From assembly GCA_937886325.1 (NCBI GenBank), contig CALABV010000159.1, positions 1-31,792 of the forward strand: a stretch of 31,792 bases of DNA, read 5' to 3'. The notes beneath the pieces were generated by a model. The model saw only the letters and a program-made list of their open reading frames with translations. It was not told the DNA's origin and made no database searches. The position numbers were made by a program, and so were the translations under genes. The DNA comes from an uncultured Geobacter sp. GTDB lineage: Bacteria > Desulfobacterota > Desulfuromonadia > Geobacterales > Geobacteraceae. Shown in pieces: positions 1 through 7,471 of the stretch (position 1 is its first letter; each line of letters begins with the position of its first letter).

Positions 1-3
1 CAT

Positions 4-35
4 AAAAAAAGGGGATGTCCTTCCGGAACATCCCC
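4..35 (-). terminator. Rho-independent terminator of the PEP-CTERM gene
   Basis: On the minus strand an 8-bp stem (11-18 with 28-35, GGGGATGT/ACATCCCC) is followed directly by a run of seven T. It lies 27 bases past the stop codon of the minus-strand PEP-CTERM gene, so it fits the end of that transcript. Confidence 0.85.
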
Positions 36-62
36 TTCCATGGCGTGGGATTTTTTTCTATA

Positions 63-746
63 TTATACTTTCCTTCTTCGCCCCCAATACGCTGCTCCAA
101 GGATTCCCAGCCCCGTGAGCAGGATGGTTGAGGGTTCGGGTACCGGTTCCTCCTGAGGCGGTATGGAAGGCTCTCCGGCCACCAAAAGATCCTGGGCATA
201 GCAATCATGGCAACAGTTGGGGTATTCAAGGTTAATGACTGCCACGTCCTCGGCAAATCCCGCGCTGTTGAGCCCTGCCGCGGCAATGAGCTGATTGGCA
301 AGCGTATTGCTTGTCGCCGCCATCTCCTCTTCCAGCACCCAGATAGCATATTGCAGACCATCAGCGCCTGCGTCGGTTCCATAGGTAAACCCGGCGACCA
401 GATCATCCAGATCGCCTTGCGTGTAATGCCAGAAGAGCCACTTGGTATCGTTGCTCAAGGGGTCTCCCGCATTGGTGTTGACACCGCCCCGCACGGCCGT
501 CTGGGAAATATCGTCGACGATGAAAGGATCACCCGTCGACAGGTATTCATCCAACTCAACACAGAAGGTCCTGAATAACTCGACACCGGCAGGCGTCTTT
601 ACGATCCATTCACCCCCACTCGTTGTTCCGACACTATTATAGATTTTGATGGTGTCACCCACACTCACCGGATACCCCCACGCCGCACCGACAAACAGCA
701 GAGCCACAAGGCTCGAAACCAGGGCCGACATTCTGAGACATTTCAT
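63..746 (-). CDS. PEP-CTERM sorting domain protein, secreted
   Basis: This encodes a 227-residue exported protein of unknown specific function. Residues 1-24 form a signal peptide with a hydrophobic core. The last 26 residues hold the PEP-CTERM signal: VPEPS, a transmembrane stretch, then the basic tail GRRRKV. In known systems this tail is recognised by an exosortase (EpsH/XrtA type), which cuts the protein and hands it to the envelope or extracellular matrix. The middle has several Cys residues, including a CCHDC cluster near residue 180. The start has a good ribosome binding site (GGAGGATCGCC before ATG). No exosortase gene is in the window, so it must lie elsewhere. The gene stands alone, with its own terminator. 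The sorting call is firm; the role in matrix or biofilm is inference. Confidence 0.88.
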   Translation of the reverse strand: MKCLRMSALVSSLVALLFVGAAWGYPVSVGDTIKIYNSVGTTSGGEWIVKTPAGVELFRTFCVELDEYLSTGDPFIVDDISQTAVRGGVNTNAGDPLSNDTKWLFWHYTQGDLDDLVAGFTYGTDAGADGLQYAIWVLEEEMAATSNTLANQLIAAAGLNSAGFAEDVAVINLEYPNCCHDCYAQDLLVAGEPSIPPQEEPVPEPSTILLTGLGILGAAYWGRRRKV

Positions 747-1255
747 GGCGATCCTCCTTCCTCGTATACCGCTGGAAACAGAATTATCTCTTGAGTTTTA
801 TTATTCAATTTATGTGCCTGAACACACATGGCTGATTTTATTGAATTGTTGAGTCCGGTTACCGGAGAAGACATCACAAGGTGTTGTCTTCTCCGACAGA
901 AGGTGGGGGAAAACAGAATATCCGTATCTTTGTATTCCGGAATCGGGCGGGGAAAGGCGTATCTGAGAGGGCAGCGCGACGCTCGTGGAACGAATCCTCG
1001 AATGATATCAGAGAGATATCAATCTACAAACGATTGCGGCACATCACTTCCCGTTACAAAATGGAGGTGTAAACTATTCCGACAAAAACGTCGACATACC
1101 TGACATTATCACATTATATGTGGCGGTCCATGGCTAGATTCACAGAAGAGAAGGAGTTCTTTTCATGGTGGTTTTACCGAAGGGACGATGCGTCCGTGAG
1201 TCGTCGACACGCTGCGAGAGAGCAGAAAACGCGCGTCGGGAAAGGGGGGTACTGC
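747..1255. other. Intergenic region with a long inverted repeat
   Basis: About 500 bases lie between the PEP-CTERM gene and the subtilase terminator. I see no convincing gene. The plus-strand open frames here lack ribosome binding sites and protein-like composition. The region must hold the promoter of the PEP-CTERM gene, but I could not fix one; a sigma-54 type GG-N10-GC site was looked for and not found. Its clearest structure is the inverted repeat at 864-894. Confidence 0.5.
854..894. repeat. Inverted repeats upstream of the PEP-CTERM gene
   Basis: A 10-bp perfect stem (864-873 GGAGAAGACA with 885-894 TGTCTTCTCC) continues after a T-T mismatch with CAC/GTG around an AAG loop. It abuts an odd-centred 13-base palindrome (TCCGGT-T-ACCGGA, 854-866). 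There is no T-run on either side, so it is not a normal terminator. It sits about 110-150 bases upstream of the PEP-CTERM start and could be a regulator site or an RNA structure. Confidence 0.5.
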
Positions 1256-1290
1256 AAAAACGCGGGGGTGGAATCCGCTCCGCCCCCGCG
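1256..1290 (-). terminator. Rho-independent terminator of the subtilase gene
   Basis: On the minus strand, seven bases past the subtilase stop codon, an 8-bp all-GC stem (1283-1290 with 1261-1268, CGCGGGGG/CCCCCGCG) is followed by five T. Confidence 0.9.
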
Positions 1291-1297
1291 TGACCGG

Positions 1298-3151
1298 TTA
1301 TCTTGTTACCGTTGTCGATGCCGATCCCACATTCTTTTTGGCGTCATAGGCTTTCACCATGACGGTGTGCTTACCGACAGTCAATGCTGAAGTATTCCAT
1401 GTCCAACTGAAGCTGCTTTTCGAATAAAACCCCTTGTATGATCCATCCACGTATATTTCCATCTTTGTCACGCCCACGTTATCCGATGCGCTCGCGGCAA
1501 GGACGACGGACCGAAGGCCCGTGATGGAAGATCCGTTAACGGGATTGCTGATGATCACCACCGGAGCGGTGGTGTCGCCTGTCCCTGCAACCGATACCGT
1601 AACCTGGCTGGATTGTCCGGCGTTGCCTGCCGCGTCATAGGCGATTGCCTTCAGGTAACGGGTTCCGGCGCCGGACGACGCGGTATCCCAGGAGAAGCTG
1701 TAAGGCGCGGTGGTATCGGCGGCAAGAAGAGCTCCATTCACGTACAACTCTACCCGCGCAACCCCCGTATCGTCCGTGGCCGTGACGTTGACCGGCACCA
1801 CGCCGCTTACGGTCGCGCCGTTCGACGGCGAGGTTACGGATGTGACGGGCGCTGTCGTGTCCGAGACCCGGGACACGGTATTTCTCGCCGCGGTCAGGCT
1901 CTTGTAGGCGTTAATCCTGCCGTAGCCGAAATACTGGTCGAAACCGGCCGTGCCCAGATCATCACCGTTCTGCTTGATGATATCAACCACTTGAGCGGCG
2001 GTCAGGTCCGGGTTCACCGACAGGATCAAGGCGGCGAGTCCGGCAGTGATGGGCGAGGAAAATGACGTGCCGCTGACGGATGCGTACCCCCCGCCGTTGG
2101 TAGTCGTCAGGATGGATGAGCCCGGCGCGGCGACGGTAACCCAGCTGCCGTAGCTGGAAAAGCTGGATCGCGCATCAGTTGAGGTGGTTGCGGTGACGGC
2201 GACGGCATGGTTGCAGGCTGCCGGATACTGGAGCGTGCTCGTGCCGTAGTTGCCGGCCGAGGCAAATACGATAGTTCCTTTGTTCCATGCGTAATCAACC
2301 GCGTTCTGGAGGGTCGTGGAGCTGCTGGAGCCCGCGAAACTCAGGTTGATAACGCGGATTCCTCTGTCGGCGGCATAGGTGATAGCCTGGGCTATTGCCG
2401 AATAGGTTGCGTACCCGCTTGAATTGGCCACCACCAGGGGGACGATGGGGTTCGACCAGGCGACACCGGCGATTCCGGCGTTGTTGTTGCTGATTGCCGC
2501 CGCCGCGCCCGCCACTTTGGTGCCGTGACCATATACGTCACGGGTATCGGTGTTTCCGGAGACGAAGTTGTAGCCCGGTGCCAGTTTTGCCGCCAGGTCG
2601 GGATGGGTGGGATCTACGCCGCTGTCGGCTATTGCGATGCTGACGGCGGTGGCTCCGGTTGAGATATCCCATGCCGTCGGGGCCGAGATCTTCGGCAGAT
2701 GCCACTGTGAAGAGTACGAGTCGTCGTTCGGGATGCTTGTCGCTTCCGCAAGGTAGTTCTTTTCGACGAATTTTATGTGGGGATGTTTGGCGAGAAAGGC
2801 CCGGATCAGCTTCTGGGCCTTGACCGGGATCTTTATTCTCTTGATATTGATTTCGGGGATATCCTCGGCGATGGCGGCGCCGAGTCCGTCGAGAACCTCC
2901 TTGAACTTCTCCCGGCCGACTCCCGCCCGGGTTTGAACGAGCAGTTCCCCCTCGACAAAGGGGGCGGAATCGTCGTCCTCGATTCCCTTGGTGAGATCGC
3001 CGACTTCCGCTTCAGCCTTGTCGGCGCCGATAGCCTCGTCCTGAGAGATCTCTCCTTCTCCGCTGCCTCCGCATCCCGTGATAACCGCCGAAAACCAGCA
3101 AACCATCACGACCGCGAGTACCTTCAACCAATGTCCCGATTTGCTGCCCAT
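1298..3151 (-). CDS. Subtilisin-like (S8) serine protease, lipoprotein with two Ig-like domains
   Basis: A 617-residue S8 peptidase. Counting from the ATG at 3151, residues 1-27 are a lipoprotein signal ending in the lipobox ITGC (Cys27). Residues about 65-135 look like an inhibitor I9-type propeptide. The catalytic triad is Asp176 (ADSG), His209 (GHGT) and Ser363 (GTSFSSP), with oxyanion Asn301 (ASAGN). Two bacterial Ig-like domains follow (about 431-526 and 527-617), each starting DTTAPV and holding an AYDA motif near its end. The open frame extends to a TTG at 3238, but that lies inside the riboswitch. The double ATG at 3154/3151 sits behind GGGAGGTGG, and the second ATG has the better spacing. 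It should act at the outer membrane or cell surface, cutting unknown proteins. The gene has its own riboswitch leader and terminator. Confidence 0.92.
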   Translation of the reverse strand: MGSKSGHWLKVLAVVMVCWFSAVITGCGGSGEGEISQDEAIGADKAEAEVGDLTKGIEDDDSAPFVEGELLVQTRAGVGREKFKEVLDGLGAAIAEDIPEINIKRIKIPVKAQKLIRAFLAKHPHIKFVEKNYLAEATSIPNDDSYSSQWHLPKISAPTAWDISTGATAVSIAIADSGVDPTHPDLAAKLAPGYNFVSGNTDTRDVYGHGTKVAGAAAAISNNNAGIAGVAWSNPIVPLVVANSSGYATYSAIAQAITYAADRGIRVINLSFAGSSSSTTLQNAVDYAWNKGTIVFASAGNYGTSTLQYPAACNHAVAVTATTSTDARSSFSSYGSWVTVAAPGSSILTTTNGGGYASVSGTSFSSPITAGLAALILSVNPDLTAAQVVDIIKQNGDDLGTAGFDQYFGYGRINAYKSLTAARNTVSRVSDTTAPVTSVTSPSNGATVSGVVPVNVTATDDTGVARVELYVNGALLAADTTAPYSFSWDTASSGAGTRYLKAIAYDAAGNAGQSSQVTVSVAGTGDTTAPVVIISNPVNGSSITGLRSVVLAASASDNVGVTKMEIYVDGSYKGFYSKSSFSWTWNTSALTVGKHTVMVKAYDAKKNVGSASTTVTR

Positions 3152-3154
3152 CAT

Positions 3155-3220
3155 CCACCTCCCAGTGATCCTGTTTCCCCTGCCTCTGGAAACAGGCCAC
3201 CGACGAGAACACGGAGGTGG
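3155..3220 (-). promoter_or_regulatory. Riboswitch expression platform: anti-Shine-Dalgarno and hairpin
   Basis: Just after the aptamer, on the minus strand, CCACCTCC (3213-3220) is perfectly complementary to the subtilase ribosome binding site GGAGGTGG (3155-3162). Between them a 9-bp perfect hairpin (3188-3196 with 3170-3178, CCTGTTTCC/GGAAACAGG, 9-base loop) brings the two together. No T-run follows the hairpin. This is visible complementarity. That ligand binding switches between a masked and an open site is inference, and points to translational rather than transcriptional control. Confidence 0.6.
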
Positions 3221-3225
3221 ACCAT

Positions 3226-3313
3226 GTTTCTTCGGCAACCCGGCTATCCCGCCTCAATGCGGGACCCGTGGCTTTGTGTCCCCCGGTCACCCGGGGTTTA
3301 CCCGTTCGGAAAC
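3226..3313 (-). ncRNA. GEMM-I cyclic dinucleotide riboswitch aptamer (c-di-GMP or cGAMP)
   Basis: Read on the minus strand, the segment matches the GEMM-I pattern: a closing P1 (GTTTC 3309-3313 with GAAAC 3226-3230), the GTAAACC strand, a 6-bp P2 capped by a GTGA (GNRA) tetraloop (3281-3296), GGGACACAAAGCC in the joining region, a 6-bp P3 stem (TCCCGC/GCGGGA, 3247-3264), then GATAGCCGGGTTGCCGAAG. It precedes the subtilase by about 75 bases. Known GEMM-I RNAs bind c-di-GMP. A Geobacter-enriched subclass prefers 3',3'-cGAMP, depending on a purine in the pocket. The first joining strand here (AACGGGT) differs from the textbook sequence, so I do not assign the ligand. Confidence 0.9.
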
Positions 3314-3317
3314 AGCT

Positions 3318-3346
3318 TGTAAAGCTTGTACTGTATTTAACGGCAA
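3318..3346 (-). promoter_or_regulatory. Possible promoter of the riboswitch-subtilase transcript
   Basis: On the minus strand TTGCCG, a 17-base spacer and TTTACA lie just upstream of the aptamer. Both boxes are weak matches to the sigma-70 consensus. The position is right for a transcript that starts with the riboswitch. Confidence 0.3.
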
Positions 3347-3445
3347 AATGCACGAAAAATAAGTGATTCGGATCACGGAAAAACAAATTTTCCGCGGCGC
3401 CGTCCGGTCGCCGTGGAATGAGAGCGACCGTTTGACGGGAGAATT

Positions 3446-3808
3446 TCAGATAGAAGAAGAGGATTCGATAGCGGAAAGGGCTTCGTTCATTTCCTGGGGA
3501 AGGCTGTACCGTATCACGCCTTTTTCGATTGCCACCGACGCAAAAAAGGGAAAGAAAAAAAGATACTCGCCCTTCTTCATCTGAACCCTGCACTGGAGGA
3601 TGTCCCGTATCGACTGCGCGATCGCTTCGGCATCCTCCGCCCCGCACGTCTCAATCATCGTGGCGAGGGACGCTTCGTAAATTGGTTGGGGGCCCTCCCG
3701 TAAAAACCTTTCGCGTGCGTTGTCGAGCAATTGGTTGAAGCAGGAAAGGGCGCAGGGAGAGAGCTTGCTGGAAAATGAGGAAAAATTCGCTTCCGTTGTT
3801 TCGCTCAT
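3446..3808 (-). CDS. Hypothetical protein, 120 aa
   Basis: A small cytoplasmic-looking protein that I do not recognise. The start at 3808 is preceded by GGAGGTGATC at ideal spacing; the upstream extension of the open frame has no such site. The chain begins MSETTEANF, has a Cys-containing helical stretch in the first half (LSPCALSCFNQLL), and a middle with ETCGAEDAEAIAQSIRDIL. It ends in a serine-rich tail. There is no signal peptide or membrane segment. It lies between the HD-GYP gene and the riboswitch-controlled subtilase, all on the same strand. The spacing of 120 bases to the gene upstream leaves operon membership open. Confidence 0.65.
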   Translation of the reverse strand: MSETTEANFSSFSSKLSPCALSCFNQLLDNARERFLREGPQPIYEASLATMIETCGAEDAEAIAQSIRDILQCRVQMKKGEYLFFFPFFASVAIEKGVIRYSLPQEMNEALSAIESSSSI

Positions 3809-3928
3809 GATCACCTCCGGAAAAATGCCGGAAGTATAGCATGGCGGACGATAATGGCAACAGTTTCTTGGCTCGGGCACGTCACCCTTTCATGAACCAT
3901 CGAAGAGACACGGCGGAGGATTGATGCT

Positions 3929-5098
3929 TCAGGCATCTTTCCCCAATGGAGAAACATCGGCTTGAAACCCGTTGAGAACGCCCAGGAAATTCCTCGCCAG
4001 AACCGGGTGGAAATCAGTCCCGGCTTTTTCCGCAATCACTTCGGCGACCACCGCCGCATCCATGGCGCCCCGGTATACGCGTATCGTCCTGAGCGCGTCA
4101 AAACAATCAGAGATCGTGGTCATGTGGCTGCACATATTCTGCCGCCACCCCTTCCTTCTTTCCGGATAGCCCGTCCCGTCGAACTTCATGTGATGCTCAT
4201 AGGCACAGACCACCGCCAGTTTCGGCACGCCGGGCATGTCAAGCAGATAGTGCGCCCCTTGAACCGGATGATGCTTGATAATTTCCCGCTCCTCTTCGCT
4301 TAACGCGCCGGGTTTGGACAGAATTTCTTCCGGAACGAACAGCTTTCCGATGTCATGCAGCATCCCGGCGATTCCTATCTCCTGGAGGAGAGGTCCGTCG
4401 ATCCCCATGGCCATTGCCTGTGCCAGGTTGAGGATGCAGACGTTCGTGGAATGCGTGAACGTATACTCGTCCAGAGCGCGCAACGGGGCCAGGGCCCGGT
4501 GAGGGGAGGTTATCCCCCCGAACGCCCGGATGCAGGATCGCACTACCCTGTTGACTCCCGGCATGCCCGGCTTCCTGTTCCCACGGATGCATTCCCGCAT
4601 TTCGATGAACAGCTCCCGCTCGTAGTCGGCTATCTCCCATAGTTCAAGCACATCGGCAAGATCGTCGGCACTGTCTCCGTACTCATCCGCGTAAGAGTCA
4701 TGTACCTCCACCTTTCCGATTCGGACGTTCTCCGACGAGCTGATTTCCCCCGCGGATTCCCCCTGTCCCGCCAGCCCCCGTATCAGAGCCTGGAGCTCAT
4801 CGAACTCAACCGGTCCGATTATGCGCAGATGGCTGATTCCCTTCACCGCAAGCGCCCTGATGAATTTGTCCACGTACATGCTTCCTTCAAGCGGCGCATT
4901 ATCGCAGACCAAATCATCATCAACCACCAGAAAAGCTATTTCTTCCTTCCCTGCGAGAACCCTTTGCAGATTGGCATAAGCGTCCCGCGTCAGACGTACC
5001 ACCTGGCGATGTTCCGGCGAATACAACGAACAGCCTGAGACGGCGGATACAAGGTGACGGATGAAATTCCGGACAGTATCCATATCTTCGACCATCAT
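3929..5098 (-). CDS. HD-GYP domain phosphodiesterase (cyclic dinucleotide hydrolysis)
   Basis: A 389-residue protein with a C-terminal HD-GYP domain (about 200-370). The metal and signature residues are visible: HD at 248-249 in LHDIGK, HHP at 276-278, and HHMKFDGTGYP at 302-312, which is the full GYP motif. An active c-di-GMP phosphodiesterase is therefore expected; some HD-GYP proteins also cut cGAMP. The N-terminal region (about 8-135) has no receiver domain. It resembles the N-terminus of the upstream HEAT-repeat protein (SLYSPEHRQVV compared with SSYPKGHPVV, then a short strand-rich segment and a matching FIRALAVKGISHLRI / FAKSLLYHQVAVITF region). The start ATG overlaps the stop codon of that gene (ATGA), so the two are probably translationally coupled. 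An internal start at MDTV is also possible. Confidence 0.9.
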   Translation of the reverse strand: MMVEDMDTVRNFIRHLVSAVSGCSLYSPEHRQVVRLTRDAYANLQRVLAGKEEIAFLVVDDDLVCDNAPLEGSMYVDKFIRALAVKGISHLRIIGPVEFDELQALIRGLAGQGESAGEISSSENVRIGKVEVHDSYADEYGDSADDLADVLELWEIADYERELFIEMRECIRGNRKPGMPGVNRVVRSCIRAFGGITSPHRALAPLRALDEYTFTHSTNVCILNLAQAMAMGIDGPLLQEIGIAGMLHDIGKLFVPEEILSKPGALSEEEREIIKHHPVQGAHYLLDMPGVPKLAVVCAYEHHMKFDGTGYPERRKGWRQNMCSHMTTISDCFDALRTIRVYRGAMDAAVVAEVIAEKAGTDFHPVLARNFLGVLNGFQADVSPLGKDA

Positions 5099-7287
5099 CC
5101 CCGCTCCTCTCTCACGCTTCGCAATTGCTCCAAGGCCTGTTCAGACAACTCCCTATTCCTTGCTTCGGCCATCTTGCCCAGCAGTTTGAGCGCGGACGGG
5201 TCACGGTACTTTACGAGCGTCTGTACGATTTCCCTTTTTAACGACAGGTAGAACGAAGAGCGGAAAAGAGACCGCTTATTCAGAATCTTGTCCAGCACAA
5301 CGAGGGAGCGCGGATCGCCGATAGCGGCAAGTGAGCGTATCGCGGCCTTCTTCTCCGCGGCTGAATCCGGGGACGTACCTTTTTGTTGCAAAATTTGCAG
5401 CAGGGCCGTCACGATATCCGGGTGTACGCTCTTTTCAGCCAACTGGATTGCGTACGACCGCGCCACCTTGTCTGCACTCGCAAGATCATCCAGCAACAAG
5501 CGATCCCCTTCCGGGTCGCGAAGGTGCAGATACGTCTCAATCACCATGTGACGAACCTTCGGATGGGGATGGCCCGCAACCCGGCGAAGGTGCACAGCCA
5601 GATCCGGATTCCCCGACTGGCGAAGGATGATGAGCAGATTCCTGACAACATACCACCGTGAATCATCCAGGCGTGCAAGAACGGACTCGCCGGCAGGTTC
5701 AGCCAGACGTATCAGCTGTTCGAGGCAGTATCTCCGGACCGTCCTGTTTTCCTCTTCTGCGAGCCTGTCCAGCAGGGGTTCGACAAAAGGCTTCCCCACC
5801 GAATGGATCAGGGCACTGATTTCGTCATATTTTTCTCTCCCCCAGACAGTAAGTCCGTTCAGCACCTCTTCGGTAAAGCCGGCTTCCGCGAAGGTCTCCA
5901 GCATATCCTGTTTCAACGAGGTTGCCGCTTCCACTGATTCGAAACGGCTCTCCCGGAGACGTTCATACATCTTTTTCAGCGAGCGGAAATCCCCTGTTTC
6001 CAGAAAATAACGGCAATAATCGAGCAGATTGCGTTTGAGAGCCTCCATCTGTTCTTCCGAGGCAAACAGAAAACTGTCGAGAATGATATCGCTCACCGCA
6101 ACTTCGATACATTCAGGCGACAGTGTTTGTTTCAGTTCGACGAGTTCTCCTTCGCCGGGAACCGGGATGTCCCGGGAAGAAATCAGGGCCGTGAGCTTTG
6201 CCAGGTAGTCCGCGGGAATATACTCTTCGCCGGTCGTCTCCCGGAAAATGGTCTCCAATGTCCCCTGTATCCCTCCGGAATGCTCACCGTCTTCCCCATC
6301 CGTGCCCGGCTGACTCCCCTGATCCGTCGGTGATTGGGCGGACAGCTTCTCCACTACACGAAGCAGCAACGGCGGAAGAGTTCTCCCGTCTTCCCTGCAG
6401 CGCTGAACTGCCTCCAAAACAAGTTCTCCCGGCAGATGGGAGACTATGTCCAAAACAGGGGCTTCGTCACCCTCCAGAGCATCCAGTACGCATTCGAAGA
6501 AATGCCTTCGAAGTTCCGGGGGCACTGTACGTATGAAATCGATTATCTTTCCAAAAGCTTCTTTTTCCTGTTGCAGGAGATCGGCCCGGCGGGACTCCCT
6601 TCGCAGAAAAAGCGCAAGACGCTCCATGCCCTGAAGCTGGTCGTCATGGGGCCGGCCCAGTATGATGCCGAGAAGAGCCTCCGGTCCCACCACGGTATCC
6701 GAAACCGTCGATATGGGGAAGAAAGGGGTATCCGCCCGCAGCATTTCCAGCACAAAGGACTCCCAGAGCGAGACGGGACCGTGTTCGCCGCTCCCGTCCG
6801 CGGAAACGGTATCTTCCGAGACATGCAGATCGTCATACCGTATTTCCCTGATACGGAGATTCGGCAATCCGGCATCCCGGACAACGGTTTCGATTCCACC
6901 CGAAGCGGAAATATTCTCCCTCTTTGCCGTGAGTATGACGTTGAACTTCTCAATCTCTTCGGCAGTCAGCCCCTTTGCGAAGGTAATGACGGCAACCTGG
7001 TGGTAGAGAAGTGACTTTGCGAATGCGCGCACTACCGGCGTAAGGCGTTCAAAGGAACGGCCGTCGACAAGAAGGGAATCCCGTGCGATGCCCACGGTCA
7101 ATTCGTCGCGTGACTCAAACAGTCGGTTGAAGAGTCCCGCCACTTTCTCACAGGAACCCGTAACGACCGGGTGTCCTTTCGGGTAGGAGGAAACATTTCT
7201 GCGCGCGATAGTCAGTTCATGAATAATTGAAAAAAGAAGGGCAGTATCCGGAGAAATGAGAGGATTTCTCGAAGCATTGGCATCCAT
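5095..7287 (-). CDS. HEAT-repeat protein with N-terminal module shared with the HD-GYP partner
   Basis: A 730-residue soluble protein. Residues about 10-145 match the N-terminal module of the HD-GYP protein encoded just downstream. The middle (about 150-480) is mostly helical with no family I can name. The C-terminal 250 residues look like HEAT repeats: units such as EEENRTVRRYCLEQLIRLAEPA, DDSRWYVVRNLLIILRQSGNP, HPHPKVRHMVIETYLHLRDPE and KKAAIRSLAAIGDPRSLVVL, cited here as short blocks of about 35 residues. HEAT repeats form protein-binding solenoids. The ATG at 7287 has GGGAG at 5 bases; the GTG at 7293 has no room for a site. It is coupled by ATGA overlap to the HD-GYP gene. A scaffold or regulator for that enzyme is inference. 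Confidence 0.82.
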   Translation of the reverse strand: MDANASRNPLISPDTALLFSIIHELTIARRNVSSYPKGHPVVTGSCEKVAGLFNRLFESRDELTVGIARDSLLVDGRSFERLTPVVRAFAKSLLYHQVAVITFAKGLTAEEIEKFNVILTAKRENISASGGIETVVRDAGLPNLRIREIRYDDLHVSEDTVSADGSGEHGPVSLWESFVLEMLRADTPFFPISTVSDTVVGPEALLGIILGRPHDDQLQGMERLALFLRRESRRADLLQQEKEAFGKIIDFIRTVPPELRRHFFECVLDALEGDEAPVLDIVSHLPGELVLEAVQRCREDGRTLPPLLLRVVEKLSAQSPTDQGSQPGTDGEDGEHSGGIQGTLETIFRETTGEEYIPADYLAKLTALISSRDIPVPGEGELVELKQTLSPECIEVAVSDIILDSFLFASEEQMEALKRNLLDYCRYFLETGDFRSLKKMYERLRESRFESVEAATSLKQDMLETFAEAGFTEEVLNGLTVWGREKYDEISALIHSVGKPFVEPLLDRLAEEENRTVRRYCLEQLIRLAEPAGESVLARLDDSRWYVVRNLLIILRQSGNPDLAVHLRRVAGHPHPKVRHMVIETYLHLRDPEGDRLLLDDLASADKVARSYAIQLAEKSVHPDIVTALLQILQQKGTSPDSAAEKKAAIRSLAAIGDPRSLVVLDKILNKRSLFRSSFYLSLKREIVQTLVKYRDPSALKLLGKMAEARNRELSEQALEQLRSVREERG

Positions 7288-7339
7288 TGACACTCCCGTG
7301 GACGGAACAGGCGGTGTTTGCAGCGGAGGAATTATGCTT

Positions 7340-7368
7340 TTATCTTATTTTTCGGGGACTCAAGTCAA
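7340..7368 (-). promoter_or_regulatory. Promoter of the HEAT/HD-GYP operon
   Basis: On the minus strand TTGACT (7363-7368), a 17-base spacer and AGATAA (7340-7345) lie about 50 bases upstream of the start codon. The -35 box is a good sigma-70 match and the -10 box is fair. Confidence 0.5.
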
Positions 7369-7471
7369 CTTCTTTGTTCATCCCCGTCGGACTCCCTCCC
7401 GTCAAGGGACTTCTCTCTTCTTTTTCCCAAGGATTCACGAAGGAGGTTTCCTGGCAGAGCGAAAGAAGTTT

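Noticed and set aside
747..1297. Sigma-54 promoter for the PEP-CTERM gene
   Set aside because: PEP-CTERM genes are often controlled by sigma-54 through PrsR. I looked for GG-N10-GC pairs on the minus strand and found none with the right context.
3152..3238. N-terminal extension of the subtilase from a TTG codon
   Set aside because: The added residues lie in the riboswitch and its expression platform and would put a basic, Pro-rich stretch before the lipoprotein signal. The ATG pair at 3154/3151 has the ribosome binding site.
3012..3647. 211-codon minus-strand open frame over the riboswitch
   Set aside because: It overlaps the subtilase start, the aptamer and the 120-residue gene in another frame. 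It has a basic, low-complexity composition and no ribosome binding site.
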